NCBI RefSeq assembly: GCF_910592395.1
Contig: NC_088308.1
Location: forward strand, 25,127,501 to 25,187,500
DNA: 60,000 bases
Reading direction: 5' to 3'
DNA from: Lineus longissimus
Lineage: Eukaryota > Nemertea > Pilidiophora > Heteronemertea > Lineidae
Below the pieces are notes generated by a model that searched no databases, was not told the origin of the DNA, and saw only the letters and a program-made list of their open reading frames with translations. How positions within the stretch are numbered: position 1 is the first letter of the stretch; each line of letters begins with the position of its first letter. The translations under genes and the position numbers were made by a program. Positions 13,761 through 27,190 of this stretch are shown one piece after another.

Positions 13761-16700
13761 AGGGTTCCTTTGAAATGAGTCATATAATGGTAACGTCTTA
13801 TTGGTAAAGGGGTTTGTACTTGATTGCTCTCTTCAAACACAGCTTACCACTTCACTCCTGAACACGTCCTTCATCATGTCCACGGCTAACCATGTACAAG
13901 CCATATTTCGTCACGAATGTCTTGATCATTATTGGGCACACATCACACAATGGCTGACCATTGATCTGTACAGCAAGAACTCCCCCTGCAGCTATGAGAA
14001 GGGTGAGGCCACTAAACGCTGACATTATAGTGGATGGTTGGCTGATATTTCAGAAAATAATACCTTCATGTCCTTTTGGGGTGGCTATTTCCTGCATATT
14101 ATTCATCAATTATCTGTGTGGGACCGGCAGTTGATAGGCATTCAGATAGAGAGAGAGTCAGTTTGAAAAGTTGTTTTCAAAGAAGACATATTTGTTCCAG
14201 TTTTTGGCAAAATAAATGCCCTACTTCTTGAATATAGGGTGGCTTGATTGTGTATGTGTTTCATCCTTGGACCCTTTGGTTGCCTTTTTGCCCAGGTACA
14301 AAAGACTGGGAAATCAAAGAGGTGGCTCTGTGAGCGGTGTCTGGATTGAACTCAAAGCATTGATTTCAGTATGGTCCTCATATAGTCAGAGCATTGACTT
14401 TGTCGGGGCCTTCTGTTTCCCTTTCATGTTTATCAAGTTGATAAGACGAAGTGAAGGTCTGTTTGTGACTGACGGTTTCCTTTTTTCTTTGGACTAGAAT
14501 TGGTCATCACCATGCTTTCGATAATTTTCACCCTCAAGGATGACTGTCCTTTTATCACTCATCGGAGCAATAATTAGTGTCTCCGCAATAGAATCACTTT
14601 TCTGTGGCACACTTTAGAGACCAGACTGGAGCATGCATCAATCATCCCTTCTGGGAGCATTCGTCGAGCAACTTCAGCCACCTCGTCATCATTCTTCATC
14701 CGGTTTTATGCTATCATGCGATAAAATAGCACTAAATACCATTGGTAATAAATTGGCTTCAATCTGTGCCGCTAAATCTCTTGTGAATAAACGGTAAATG
14801 AATTACAAAGTACAGGCGGACAGATACACATTATTAGAGTCCTCGTGGCATTTATCATTGCAGTTATGACAAAACCAAAGTTGATGATAACTGGTTTTTC
14901 CGATATTAGGAAAATGTCATCATGTCTCTCTGTATGGATTGAATTAATCTCTTGGATTATAAAATGTTGTCTGTTTTATGCATCTTGCCATGTCAGATAT
15001 TCCAGTTCACTTGTCTGTCTCTAAAACCATTTCTTCAAAGATGTCTCTTCCTTAAGTCTAGCTTTCAAATTCACTTCCTCCACATTGAACATAAAAGAGA
15101 GTATACCTGGGGAGAATGTAGGATTGAGTGCCTGTATCATACAACATCAAGACGTTTCATTCTTACTCTTCAAAGTACATCAATTGATAAAGCTAATTGT
15201 TGACATTGCTCGTGGAATGATAGATGTGCAGATCAGGTTATTACATGGAAATGTTTCTTTGATAAGTTTGAGTTTACATTTTCATTGACAACTGAATTTT
15301 GTGTTTTTAAATGGTGGTAAAATGTCAGCAAATAAAGGAATATTCTGAAGTTGAAGTTGAGATTTATTGTTTAATGTTGGCTACGGTTAGTTGGAGGTTG
15401 TCATCCAGCTTCACACTTTAACCCCAATCTATCCTGAAACCTTTCAGAAGAACTAAGATGAGCTGCTTCTTCAATGCTACAAACTGGGGATTTCTGACCA
15501 GTACCCATTTATACACCTTTGTGGCATAAGGAAAATTAGTCATCATTAGACAATGAGACCTGCCAAAAATCTTACACAACTGTCGGATTTTAACCCGGGA
15601 CTCTTGGTCTCTATCATTCTGTGTCTATGGCCATGATTCTGAGCCACTAGTCAAAGCAGTTCCTGTGTGCTTTATGATTCTTTGATGGGGTGTCTGATTC
15701 ATCAGCAGTGGCTCAATGACACCGATGGGAAAGATATCTGGTTTGAATCTTCACTGGCATCTCAGCTTTACTTTGGGGTCGCTAAATCGGCAAAGCAATG
15801 TTTTTTTTAAGGCTTCTAGCCTTCAATGTGTTAATCAGCCATATAGCGTACTGGTCATGTCTGCCTTCCTGTGGCACTATCATCAGATTGGATCCAGTCT
15901 GCCACGACATGATTTTCCATCTTTCAGGGTCATTTTGTCATGATTACAGAAAATTACCATCATGTTGCTGCAATTTGGCTTTGATGTTTAGACCCTCTAC
16001 CCCAACTGGCAGTTTCACCTCCCATGACCCAGGGCTATAGTAGGCAAAGATTTGTACTCCTTAGCGATTCATGGATCACATGCATGTCCAAGAACTGTAA
16101 AGGAAAATGTCCAGTGCATTTGAATTTGGGAACCCATTTCTTGTTCTATGATATTGGCTGTATGTTAGGATCCTGACTCTATAGCACTGACACATGCAGC
16201 TTCCCAGCCACCGTCACCTAATTTGTGCCATCAGCGCAAATACCAGCCAATCCATTGGAACAGGAATCAAATCAAATAAACTTGCTGAGAAATGAAGTTA
16301 TCTGAGCGACTACCCCAAGTAATATGAATGCACTCGTCTTCAAACCAAAGGCCTGGCATTTCGTGGAATAGCATCACAGGGTATGGTCTGAGCCAGTCTC
16401 GCATGTAATTGGCCAATCTGTGGACAAATTTGTCGCCTTGTTGTATGCAGTTTTGCTGTGTTGGTAACACCGCAGAGGAGAGAGTTGGTGGCTGAATTGG
16501 TGAACATTAGATGATGGTAGAGCAATGGAAATAGATGTTTGTTTGCTAGACATGTCAAGATGAACATCATTAACACTTAATGTTAAAGGGCAGTGGATAT
16601 TTTTACAAGATAAGTACGGGTCCTGCTGGAAGCCACATCTGATAAATGAAAAACTATCATTAGTTGCCCTTCTTTAAGGAAAATTGTCAGAACTTGGAAA

Positions 16701-18623
16701 TGATTTCACAGCTGAACAGAACACATGGTGTCTTCTTGATTGATTACAAAATGACTTATGGAGTGTAGTAGAAATCTTTCCTTATTTATCCAAGTCATGA
16801 TTTATTATACATAACATAAATAAATAATAAAATACACTCAATCAGTTGTAGTTTGATGCAAACACAATCCAATTATGGCTTGTTTGACAAATAATCCTCA
16901 CACCATTGACTCTGTCTTAATTTATTCATGACATGCGATATATTGAAAATGACTTCCGGAAGAACATCGCATGTGAGTTAGTGGCTAATCTATATGTCCA
17001 GTAACTTCAGTGCAAAGATGTTTAGGTTGAAAACGTTGTTTTTTGACTTAAAACAAAGAAAAGTGTATGGATAAAATGTCACAGCAGTTGTTGATCCAAT
17101 TATTTCCAATCACGATTTAGTCATGCAATGGCAAGGCATGACAGAATACTTCATTCCATGAAATTTTCATCCAATATGCCAATTTGATTTGACAACATCT
17201 TGTCAGCAAGATAAACATAAAAAGGTAATCTGATTTCATGCTGCATCTGCTGGGAGGTTGATTTGATGGGGGAGTCGTGACTGCTTATCATACTCAGTTT
17301 AGTCATTGTCGTTGTCATGGCTGATATCAAGAGATAAGTCTTTATCAATTCTTGCTAAAATGTGCGCTCAGCTCTGATATATTGCTGAAAAGCATAGTCT
17401 TTTGGGGTAAAATGTCCTCTTTTGGGTAAACTGTCCTCTTTTGCCAACAGTTTATCTTAACGAAAAGATCAGCCACTATCATGTCTGGCACAGAACATCC
17501 AATAGTATTTGTTACATGACATTTCATTCATATCGCTATTTAAATTCCTTTGTCTGCCTCACGACAGGACCGCTTTAAAAGACCACAATCGTCTTCAGGT
17601 TTGTTGCTTTTGGTTTCCCACAGTTTGTCTATCAAGTGGTGCCAGGACTTTTTCTGGCGGAACCGGCCAGGAGGTTCCTTTGCGTGGGAGATGAGCATGG
17701 AGTTGGCAGTCTTGAAGAATGCGAAAACAGTGCATATGAGTGGAAATTTCTTCCCATTATTTTGAAATATGACACTAACTTTGATGGGCAACTATCTGGT
17801 AAATTTCTCAATAATTGAATTTATCTTGCAAAGGATCACACACGCATAACATTATGCGTCTTCAGCAAGTGAGTGAGAGGTTACGATGCAGATAATAAAG
17901 ACAAGTATGATTTGATTGTTTCTGATGAGGTTATCTTAGGATCACATCAGAGTAGCGCCAACATAAAATGTATGTACTTGATTTGTTATTTTGGGCATGT
18001 GAATGCTTCTTTCTTTGGTCATTTTATTAGTCTACGTTGTTTAGAAAATTGATTTCAAACTTGATCACCAGATTCCGCGAGGATGAAGCAAACATTTAGA
18101 CCAAAACAGAGGCATCTCACCAAGGTTTTCGGCATTATAACTTTTCCTGATACCATTCAGCAACTTTTTGTGATTTTGGATAGAAATTTGGTTTGGCACA
18201 GGCTACAATGCTAATATATGTGTTACACACACATATCGACCATCTGTTGTAGGTGCCAATTATTTGTCCAAGGCTTGAATTAGCCATCGATTCAGCCTCA
18301 CCCCCACCATGTGTCAAAGAGACTGTATTAAATATTCATGTGGTGACCTTCTGGTATTTGGGCACATGCTCTCAAGAATTGTACATGTTTAGTATTTATG
18401 TTGCATTGATTTTCCCGGAAGTGCCAGAAGTGTTTTCATCCTATGTATGACTCTGTTCGTTAGTGTATTTTCAGCTGCAATTGTCGATTTTGCCACCAAT
18501 ATGTAGCATGCTCTTGTGTACACCGATATAAGTTACTACACCTAAGTTTTATCAAGCTGGGTAAGGTTGTCTAGTTACTGCTCTGTGGCAATGATTACCA
18601 GTTGGCGACATGTAAACGATGTA
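13761..18623. other. No gene recognised
   Basis: Apart from the SINE-like piece at 15583-15656, only chance open frames. A minus-strand frame at 17540-17791 is polar and lysine-rich but has no recognisable domain. Confidence 0.55.
15583..15656 (-). mobile_element. Possible tRNA-derived SINE head
   Basis: On the minus strand TAGTGGCTCAGAATC resembles an A box, and GTCCCGGGTTAAAATCC about 45 bp later resembles a B box. No cloverleaf could be drawn, so this is not a working tRNA gene. The family and the element's other end were not recognised. Confidence 0.3.
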
Positions 18624-18767
18624 CAGGGGCGGATCCAAGAGTCTGAAAAATGGAAGATGCCTCTGTAAAAGAAAAATGGAGGCGCTTTTAGGGCATGTTC
18701 ACCTAAATTCATGGTGAATTTCAGAAGGGGATGTACCCCTCTCTACCTCCCTCTGGATCCACCACTG
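18624..18767. mobile_element. MITE-like element with CAGGGGCGGATCC terminal inverted repeats
   Basis: Left end CAGGGGCGGATCCAAG; right end reads CAGTGGTGGATCCAGA on the minus strand. CAGNGGCGGATCC ends with an internal run of CCCCTCTC are common on non-autonomous DNA transposons in animals. It is 144 bp with no coding capacity. A clear target-site duplication is not visible. Confidence 0.6.
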
Positions 18768-19252
18768 ATTTGCTCCATGAATTCATAGACACCGTTGTTT
18801 TGTTTATTGCTGACTGAATAACCATATTGGCATCAAATAGCGATTTGCACCCTTGAGCATTGCATATCATTATATAATCTCTGGAAATCAAATTATCTCG
18901 TTGACCAATTTTCTATGTTTCTCATTAGTAAAAAGTGCTTTGTTCTCTTCAAGAAGTATGTTGTTATCCTAAGGGTATTTTCATTAATTGCATTTTAACC
19001 CAACAACACGATTTATCTTTGGCGTTCAGCAGTTTGACGAATTTGATACTGGATGTCATATGAGGGTTACCTGAAATGCGAAAATTTGTCAGTTTTGACT
19101 GTTGTAATCTTCTCGGAGTTGCTTTTTCTGTGAGTGAAAGTTAGGGTTGGAGCCAGTTAATCAAACACCTTTCTCTTGTATCGGTGGCGATGATATATAT
19201 CCTTGTTGTAGCGGTGACGATTGTCTAATAACAAATAATCGATAGTATTATC

Positions 19253-19283
19253 AATTAGACCAAGTGGTCCACTTGGTCTAATT
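19253..19283. repeat. Perfect 31-bp palindrome (15-bp arms, 1-bp centre)
   Basis: Arm AATTAGACCAAGTGG and its exact reverse complement are separated by a single T. It can extrude as a hairpin. Confidence 0.95.
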
Positions 19284-19499
19284 ACAAAGTGTTTTGCTTG
19301 TAAGCATCCAATGCTATTTATAGCAGACGATTGGTGTCTTGGCTTGAAATATTGATGAGTGGTGCCAGCATTCACAAGCAGACGATTTATTAATGTGTTT
19401 GTATTGTGTTCTGCTGGCAAGTCTCTTGAGAGTCCAATTGCCTCTGGAATTCTGCCTGATTTGATTATTGTTATGACTCTGGACATGTAATGGACTTTT

Positions 19500-19705
19500 C
19501 TCTTCACTTGCATGGTGTTTCGTGGTTTGCTCATCAGTTCCGTGATGAAACAAGTCAAAATAGATTGCTAACAGGATTGAAGTACCAAGTGCGAATATTC
19601 ACCATTTTCTCAATGAGGCCTTTGGTGTTTAGTAGTCTGCTCCTAATGATAACCAGTTGAGATGATGAAGCAATTCAAAACATAGTCGAAATATATTGCT
19701 TACAG
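19500..19705. repeat. Diverged direct duplication
   Basis: The segments near 19500-19575 and 19618-19705 share TGGTGTTT, TTTGCTC/TCTGCTC, GATGA-AA-CAA-TCAAAA and TATTGCT-ACAG blocks in the same order. Confidence 0.4.
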
Positions 19706-21843
19706 AAAGTTTTCTCAAGTTGAAATACATCGATTACTGGATATAAGAACTAAGTGCAATTTTTACCAGGATTTCAGTGGGGATTGTAGACACTTAATGA
19801 GCTGTGGATGAACTCAGTAAAAGGTTTGTAATCATGTTTATTTTACTACATATGAAGGTTGGGAGGTGATTAAATGATGTTTTAAAGATTCATGAAACAT
19901 TTTTGCATCATTCTATTCCTTTACATTTTATCTCACAGCTTATTTCAAAATAGTCCAGGATTGAGTAGAGTGTGATATCTATTAAAATCTATGTTACACA
20001 AATATTGTGGAAATTCATTGTGACATTTACATCTCCGCTTCTTAAGTTCGATTGAAAAATGAACACCTCTGCTATATATGCTCTCCCATAAAATTCTGAT
20101 GAAATATCAACACCAATGATACACCAGATCTCAACAGCGCGTGTAAAAATCTCCACTATGGCGTATCTGAGTGATATTCTATAATTGAGATACGACAAAC
20201 TCCAGTGCATCATGCAAATTCCTGATCAATAAAAATTATGTGTTTATGGTACTGTATATGATTCATATCTGCGCTGGTAGCTTATTTCCGGGTGAAACCA
20301 GGAAAGAAATGAAATGTCGAATGGTATGAAATCATCAAAATCATCAAAATCATCAATAAAATGATCAAAAAATATGATCTTATAAGAATATTAAATTATT
20401 TCAGCCTCCATTTGGAAATTGTTCAATTAATTGCCAGTTCGTTTTCAGAAATAGGGATAGGCATTCTGTAAATACACAAGTCTAAAGAGGTGACTTTTTT
20501 GTACATCATTTATTTATGTATCTTGTGTATTGATCATTGTACAAGCAAACATGTATGTATATACAGTAGTCACATTAGCTTGCAAAGATCTATCAAATTC
20601 TGTGTGGAGAGTCGCACTTTCATGTTCTGTGCAGAGGGTATAATTTGACTTCAAAGAGTGGGTAACACCAAAGAGTTCTAAATCAAACTTGGCATTTAAC
20701 TCGGTTATAGATTCTTGGAAAGCTGTCTCATCAGGCGTATATTTGGTTTCAGGATGACAGGGTGACGATTTTATTTGAAAGGGATGTTGTGATAGTGTTA
20801 GTGAAGACTAACACTAAGCACAGCATAAGTTGCCTAACTGTAACCGCTGCAGCCAGAACAAGGCACAGTGTTTCCTTGTTACCACAAAGTATCGGAATAT
20901 TTCCCTGTTCACAGCTATATCATCAAATCCAAAATATCGCTTAACACTGCAGCCTGCTGAAGCGTAAGCGGCATATGAAATTGATAAATGAGGTTCTCAC
21001 AGAATGTTCCCCTGATTTCACAATCTTAGCTGCTAAAAGCATGGTGTCATTCGACCATTGAGGGGAGTAAATTGCTCCAACCACTCATCTGAGGAGAACA
21101 AGTCAAAAGCTGCAAGTATTTTTTGAAACACCCAGTCATATTGTACAATCATGATAAAAAATCTCATTAACCTGCTCTGTCTAAGGTGATGTACATCATG
21201 TATAAGGTCATATATATGGAAATTTAACAACCATACTTTATTAGATTGTATTGAAAATGATGATAATTCAATTTGAGGCGATCGCCAAGAGGCAACACAA
21301 TCTCCACAAGTAAATTGGAAGTTCGTGAGCATATGAAATAGGTTTGAAATGCTCAGGGAATGTACCCTATGCTCTCGAGTCACCTGGAGTGTGTTTAGGT
21401 GTTCATGGTCATAAAGTATTGGATCTAGAACTCTCTTGATCTCTTGATTGAACCCCTATCTGACGGTTGGTCAAGTAAGTGCTAGAAGGAAATGCATCTG
21501 CAAGCTGATATCTCTGAATTTCCTTTTATACCATCATTCAAATCTATCAATATGATAAATTTTAGAAGGGAACACCTTTTTTTCTGTGTGACATTGCTTG
21601 TCATTTGGAAAAAGTGTTGGTGGACACTTTGATAGGTTAAAAGTCCATGATGACACTGTGTTCAACTCCTTGATCCAGTCAGACAGATTCTATTGATTCC
21701 TGTCCCCTGATCAGAATTCCAATGGTGACCTATTGATTTAACATGGGCATTACCAGCAAGTGTGAATCTCAAATGAAAACAGGACCTAATCTCGAGATTT
21801 GGTTGTACATTGATAGTGGCCGAGTGATGATGTGGACAGAATT
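19706..21843. other. No gene recognised
   Basis: AT-rich. A short ATCATCAAA microsatellite lies at about 20330-20350. Possible 3'UTR of the unassigned minus-strand exon in the last 600 bp. Confidence 0.5.
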
Positions 21844-22009
21844 TTAATCACATTGATTAGAGTGGCTTGTCGCAGTATTCGGATGACGTGTCTTGGAAGG
21901 AGAGATGTTCACATTAGTTGCTGTCTTTGGATTCTGCTCATCCGGGGAGTCATCAGATGAGCTGGGGGAGACACGCTTGGCCCAGCAGCCTTTGCTAATT
22001 CCTGATGGC
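21844..22009 (-). CDS. Isolated coding-looking terminal exon, gene unknown
   Basis: A strong acceptor (GTGTTTTCCCTTGCAG on the minus strand) opens a frame of 54 codons ending in TAA. Codon use is GC-richer and more coding-like than the surroundings: AAGCGTGTCTCCCCC and so on. The peptide is hydrophilic, with KGCWAKRVSPSSSDDSPDEQ and then NISPSKTRHPN, resembling a disordered C-terminal tail. An AATAAA on the minus strand (21237-21242) lies downstream. No upstream exon was found and no family is recognised. A chance open frame remains possible. Confidence 0.35.
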
Positions 22010-22789
22010 CTGCAAGGGAAAACACTGAACAAATGTTATAAGCACATTTTTTTTGATTAATATTTCTTTATTGTTCCATTCCTTCAAACACTCGATAAAA
22101 AGCAATCTGATTCATTTCATCGGCGAGCTCTCATCAAATGAGGATATTACCACTACACTTTTCACAAAGAGACGGAATTCAAGACACTCTAATTTCAGCT
22201 CCTTCTTTGACAGATGAGACTGGAATTGCTCATATCAGCTTTCAAATGGTGATGGCTTGTTTTAGTGTTGTTGACCAAGGCATTCTGGTTACTGCCAATG
22301 AGTTGCATCAGTCCAACACAGTATTAAGCAGTCATCACGTCATTACGTCACTTCTTTAAGCAATGCAACCTCGCACATTGCAGCCTCAATCCATGATGAC
22401 GCCCTGAAAATGGAAAGAATATGAAAGAATAAGTGACCATCGTCCACAGACTTCAAAATATCCATTCATGACAATATTCAGTAAAATATTTACAGCATAT
22501 CATGCAGCAGTAGCCAACTCATGCATGTTGGACAGAGGGGCCTTGCAACAAGTCACCCGTAGACAAATTATAGGTCATTGGAAGCTAACGTCAGCAGAGT
22601 ACAGCCCAAGAAGATTGGATTTGCTTAATGAACCGGTTCATGATGTATGGCTGCGTTGGGAGGGAGCGCCATTTATTTCTGTAATACGCTGATGCTAAAT
22701 TCGATGACATTGTATATCAACCATAGGAATTTTGAGGCAGTCGTCTAGAATTTGTCTACAATTATGGTGGGAAAACCTAATATGCCTCT

Positions 22790-22890
22790 TGTCCCCAGAT
22801 TTTCAACTTTACTAACGCGACCGCCCCGGTAACGCGACCATTAAACCTCGGTCCCATGAGTGGTCGTGTTACTGGGGTTCCACTGTATGT
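22790..22890. repeat. Stem-forming dispersed-repeat-like sequence
   Basis: GTAACGCGACCATT and GAGTGGTCGTGTTACT form an imperfect stem, and the segment ends GGGGTTCCACTGTA. Unusually CpG-rich for the area. The closing GGTTCCACTG also ends the dispersed repeat at 42625-42815. Confidence 0.4.
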
Positions 22891-25800
22891 TCAATTTTAA
22901 TTTCTCTTCATGGAGAGTTTATTAAATCTTGTTGCTCTTGTCATACTGATTGAAACTGGAAGCCAATCCTTCAGTCACCCTGTTGTGTTGTAATGATGAC
23001 ATTAACATTCCTCCTGTGTAAACATAGCACTACATTGTACATGCTACTTGGATTATCACAGGGATAAAATTGACCGTGCCTCCTAAATAATTCATCCATT
23101 CTTGATTGGAATGGATTTCTTTTCCAATGAAGTGAAAGTCAATTTCTCCTTACATTATTGTGTAATCTATCGTAGTTCTACTTAATAATAGATTGAGCTC
23201 GGAATTGTACATGTGTTCCACTACACAGATTGGCTTGATTGCAGAATCCCTGACAAATGCTCCCAGCATGGGTTTTGGTAAGGGTTAGCCATAGAAAGTT
23301 TGGGTCGATGATGACAAAGGTACCATTAGGATAATGAAACATTTTGCTCACTGCTAAACCAAAAAGGAAACCGAAATTAAGGTCACAGGTCACATTTGTG
23401 CCAGGTCTTCGGTGAACACGTGTCGTCCACAATGACTTGGGACTTGGAAACCCATGACAGAGAGGGTATTATTTAAGCCCCCGATAAATGCTGGTCATGA
23501 CCAAATCTTTCCTGATCCATTGCTATCCCTCATAAATTATTCAGGTCGCTGTTTCTTGATATCACTTCCAGTTCCCTCCTTCATTCTTGCTATTCATCTG
23601 TTCAGAGTGATTGATCACGCTCCCGCAGAAATGACAGGTCATTTTTTCATCATCTTTCTCGTTATATGCTCTGTGGTAATTGGGGAGTCTGACATAGTCT
23701 GCCAAGAATTTTCTGCACAGAGCATTACAGCTATTCATTAATACTCTGATTTTCACTAGGGTTTGCGTCAAAATGCAGCAGAACTCTGACCAAAGTTGAT
23801 GTCATCTTACAACAATGCTATACCCTAGTGACAACACTGCAACATAATGGTGGCCGTTGTTTTGCTTGTTCCCTATTGAGGCTAACTTTTTACCCTCTAT
23901 CTTCCTATCTTTCATTGAGAGTCAGGACTGCCATCATCAAGAGTCGCTCCGTTGTGGGCAATTTCTGTCTCCCCTATGGCAAGAAATGTTACCTTTACTC
24001 CTAAAAGGTTCAAATTCTTCTCCAAACTAGCGACACCTATTAAGCTTGTAGCCTTATGCCCCCATCAATCCTTCATCAATCCTGTGCCTGCTAGATCTAT
24101 ATTTGTGATAATGAACACGTTTATGTGTTCCACTTTGCAGGTAATGCGATTGCAAACTCTCAAATTGAATTACTACGATTAATACCAGACCGTAGCTATC
24201 TGATGTCACTGGGCTAATCTGATTCCCACATGCGACTAAAGATGCCAGTTTTCTTCGAATTCGTCTCACATTCATTGGTTTAATATATCAGGGGACTTGT
24301 GTATTATGTCAGATTCGATTCCCAGTCTTGACGCTGACGTTGGTTGTTGCTGGTTCTCGGTGTGCCAGATAGCAGTGGTTGCGATCACGCGAGTTAATCC
24401 CAGGAGAGGATCTGGTAACAAGTTGATACCATAATGTGCACTGAAACTATCAGTATACCATAAACCTTTTGAAGGCCCTAAAGTGCCTGCATGCAAGAAA
24501 TGTTGTCACTGTGACCTACTATGATGATCACATATCACCATATTCTCTCTTCATTATTTTCCTCCCCCTCTGATTCTTATTTGAACCGCCAGTTTCATTC
24601 ATGCATTCCACTTCGGAAACAGACAATTAGTGTTCTTTGACCCAAAACCTTTGCATAACTCATGGAAGAGTTGTGGCTTTGATAATATTCCGCATGGCTC
24701 ATCATTTCTATATGAATTATTGATTAACTGCCACGCCGTTGTATGCCACTGATAGCCTTGTTGGAGTTATGGCCGCCAATTAAGATTTTTGGGTATGTTC
24801 CCCACCCCACAAGAGTACCATGATTCAAAAAGCTGCAGTGCAGAACAAACCTGTAGGTTTTTAAATTCTAAAGACTTGAATGTGATCAGCTCTTCTGGTT
24901 TCAAATCATGCACCAGTTCTGTAATCAAGGAAATTTAGTCAAACTCAATCGTAAAATGAGCCTAATTTGATGAATTTAGCACTTTCTTTGTGTATTCTGT
25001 CTGCGACAGTTGAAGCTGTTGACTGATGAGACAACTGTCTGGAGAAAAATTAACCTGACATTTGTCAGAGAATTGCATTTTCAGTGAAAATCGCTGCTTG
25101 TATGGACTAGGGCCGCAAGCACATAAAAACCTCCACACTGTCTTGAAAATCTTGACTTTTTAGAGATTCTGCACCTAGCTGACAAAATGGTTGTCATGAC
25201 TACGAAGCAAAAAAGGAATAAACGAGAAGTAGGCTCTTCACACCTTATCATGCATTCAATGGAACCTAAAAACTGAAATCTTCCATTCTCCAGCCTCTCT
25301 GTTGATTTTTCATTTTTGACATTAATCCTGCCCTCATGCAGTCTTCCTATGAATAATTTCCACATTAACAATCTTATCAAAACTCCTACCAAGCTACAAT
25401 TCAAAGCAATATATTGCCTGTGGTTCCGTTTTGACAATTTGATGGCTGTCTGTGACGGATGAGATTTTTCATTCAAATGCTCTTTAAATTAAACTGGATA
25501 ATTCATAAGTTTTTTTTTCGCATTTGAAAGTGAGCGCAATCAGTGTTTTTCACTCTAAGGGTGTTGTGCACTGTTTACAAGAGCACACTGCTATACAGGC
25601 TGCCAGGAGTTGAGTCAATTGATCATAATTCTTTGTTATGCAGGGTTAAGAAATCCACTCTGACAATATTTTTGTATTGGCTATACACTATAGTGGCTTT
25701 AAAATGTTGATGCTTAAATGACAAAAATCTGGCCATTGGGCATCTCACACCAAAAAGGCCAATAAGGCCACAGGCAGGAGCTCGGGGCCTACTTGGTTGT

Positions 25801-27039
25801 CTTCAATTAACTCATAGGAGAGACCCTTAAAATAACTTAATCTAACCTGGCTGTTGTCTCCCTTTAGGTGCTGATATTGATAATTTTACCTATAGAATTG
25901 AACGAGAGCAGGTTTGAAAGTTTATGATAAGGATTTTTCTTCTTTGCATTCTTGTCAATTCTCATATGCCTTCCCTGCCTCTACCATGGTCAATTAGCCA
26001 GATCTATAATTCATTCTCCAGCCATGGCATAACCATTGATGCTCAAGAACATATTCTCACCCCTTACGTAATTGGCCATATTTTATTCAGAGCTGGGAAT
26101 ATTCTTTTCGCAAATCTGTTGGATTCTTTGTCTGAAGCCAACACTGGCAAAAGTACCCTGCTCATTTCGCTAATCTCAAGGTTGCTTTGTGTGAAGCCAA
26201 CACTGATGAATGACAACTGCTCATTTCGCTAATCTCAGGATTTCTTAGAATCATAACTGGCAAAATGAACATGATTTGAAGGTTTATTTTTAGATGGTTT
26301 CCTGTTCTTGTAATTCTGTGAAACCGCCTTTCTCTGGCAATATAAACCACTATCACTACACAAGAGCTCTCACAAAGATTTTAAGAGTTCTTTTTACAAC
26401 AACATCCAGTTTTTGAGCCAGCTTATTTTCTATTAAGGTAAGGTAGTTTGAGTTTCTAACATATTCTATCAGTCATTGCTTGTTATGGTAATCAGGCGAA
26501 GTCTTTTAGGCTGCTGATCCATAGACTTATCCCTTGTGAACTTATGGATGTGGTGTTCCAATGTCTCCGTTTCATGTTCCCTGGTACGCACTTTTGTGAC
26601 TGCTCCTGTGATGAACTTTGTGGAGTTGATGATGATAAGATAATGATGTCTCGTGGAGGGATGACAGGGAGTCTGGACTTAGCTGAAAGATGTTCCAGGT
26701 AGATGTTACCACAGGATACTGATAATCCCTTTCTCCTATCCCCAGGGCTGTTTACTCATAATTGCAGATGAACAGCATCTAATAGCTTGAAATTAGGTTA
26801 TAATTACCTCATAGTAAGGCAGATCTAGTGGCCAGAAAGGTTGTGCCCAAATGGTTATTTGTATCCCCAGTTGAGCATAGTATCTATGTGAGCAAAATCG
26901 GAACTTTATCTTTATTTCCATAAATGATGAGTGCCGTTTCCATGGTAACATGCTGTTCCTAGTCAATGATGCCTTAACAGTCAATCGCACCACATGATTG
27001 CCTAGTCTGATGAAGAGACAATTGAATTGGTGTCTTTGC
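22891..27039. other. No gene recognised; probably SLC5A7 5' region or first intron
   Basis: Only short frames and the 59-bp duplication at 26126. Because the first coding exon has an upstream acceptor, at least part of this stretch is likely SLC5A7 5' intron. Confidence 0.5.
26126..26240. repeat. 59-bp tandem duplication
   Basis: CTTTGTCTGAAGCCAACACTG and CTCATTTCGCTAATCTCA recur 59 bp apart (26126/26185, 26161/26220). Two copies. Confidence 0.85.
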
Positions 27040-27190
27040 CTGATTAAAGAGGCTTGGGTTAGGCCAGGTTCCAGTTAGGGTCATCTATTAGATTCAACCT
27101 TTAATAGTGACAATTGTTGTGAGTCACTTTGTACAGACCCTGGTCAGTGAAAAGCACTCCATAAAAACTGCCATTATCATCATTATCATA
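27040..27190 (+). mobile_element. Possible SINE/LINE 3' end with ATC-rich tail
   Basis: GTGAAAAGCACTCCATAAAA followed by ACTGCCATTATCATCATTATC closely resembles the widespread retroposon ending GAAAAGCGCTATATAAA plus a trinucleotide tail. The 5' limit is uncertain. Confidence 0.45.

Noticed and set aside
17540-17791. Lysine-rich minus-strand frame (SHAKEPPGRFRQKKSWHHL)
   Set aside because: No domain, no neighbouring exon, and the other strand is equally open.
19157-19558. Minus-strand open frame of 133 codons
   Set aside because: Composition is not coding-like, it overlaps the palindrome, and no family motif is seen.
24300-24420. B-box-like GATTCGATTCCC, possible tRNA
   Set aside because: No matching A box or cloverleaf.
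25081-25476. Minus-strand open frame of 131 codons
   Set aside because: No recognisable domain, splice context or codon bias; length is compatible with chance.
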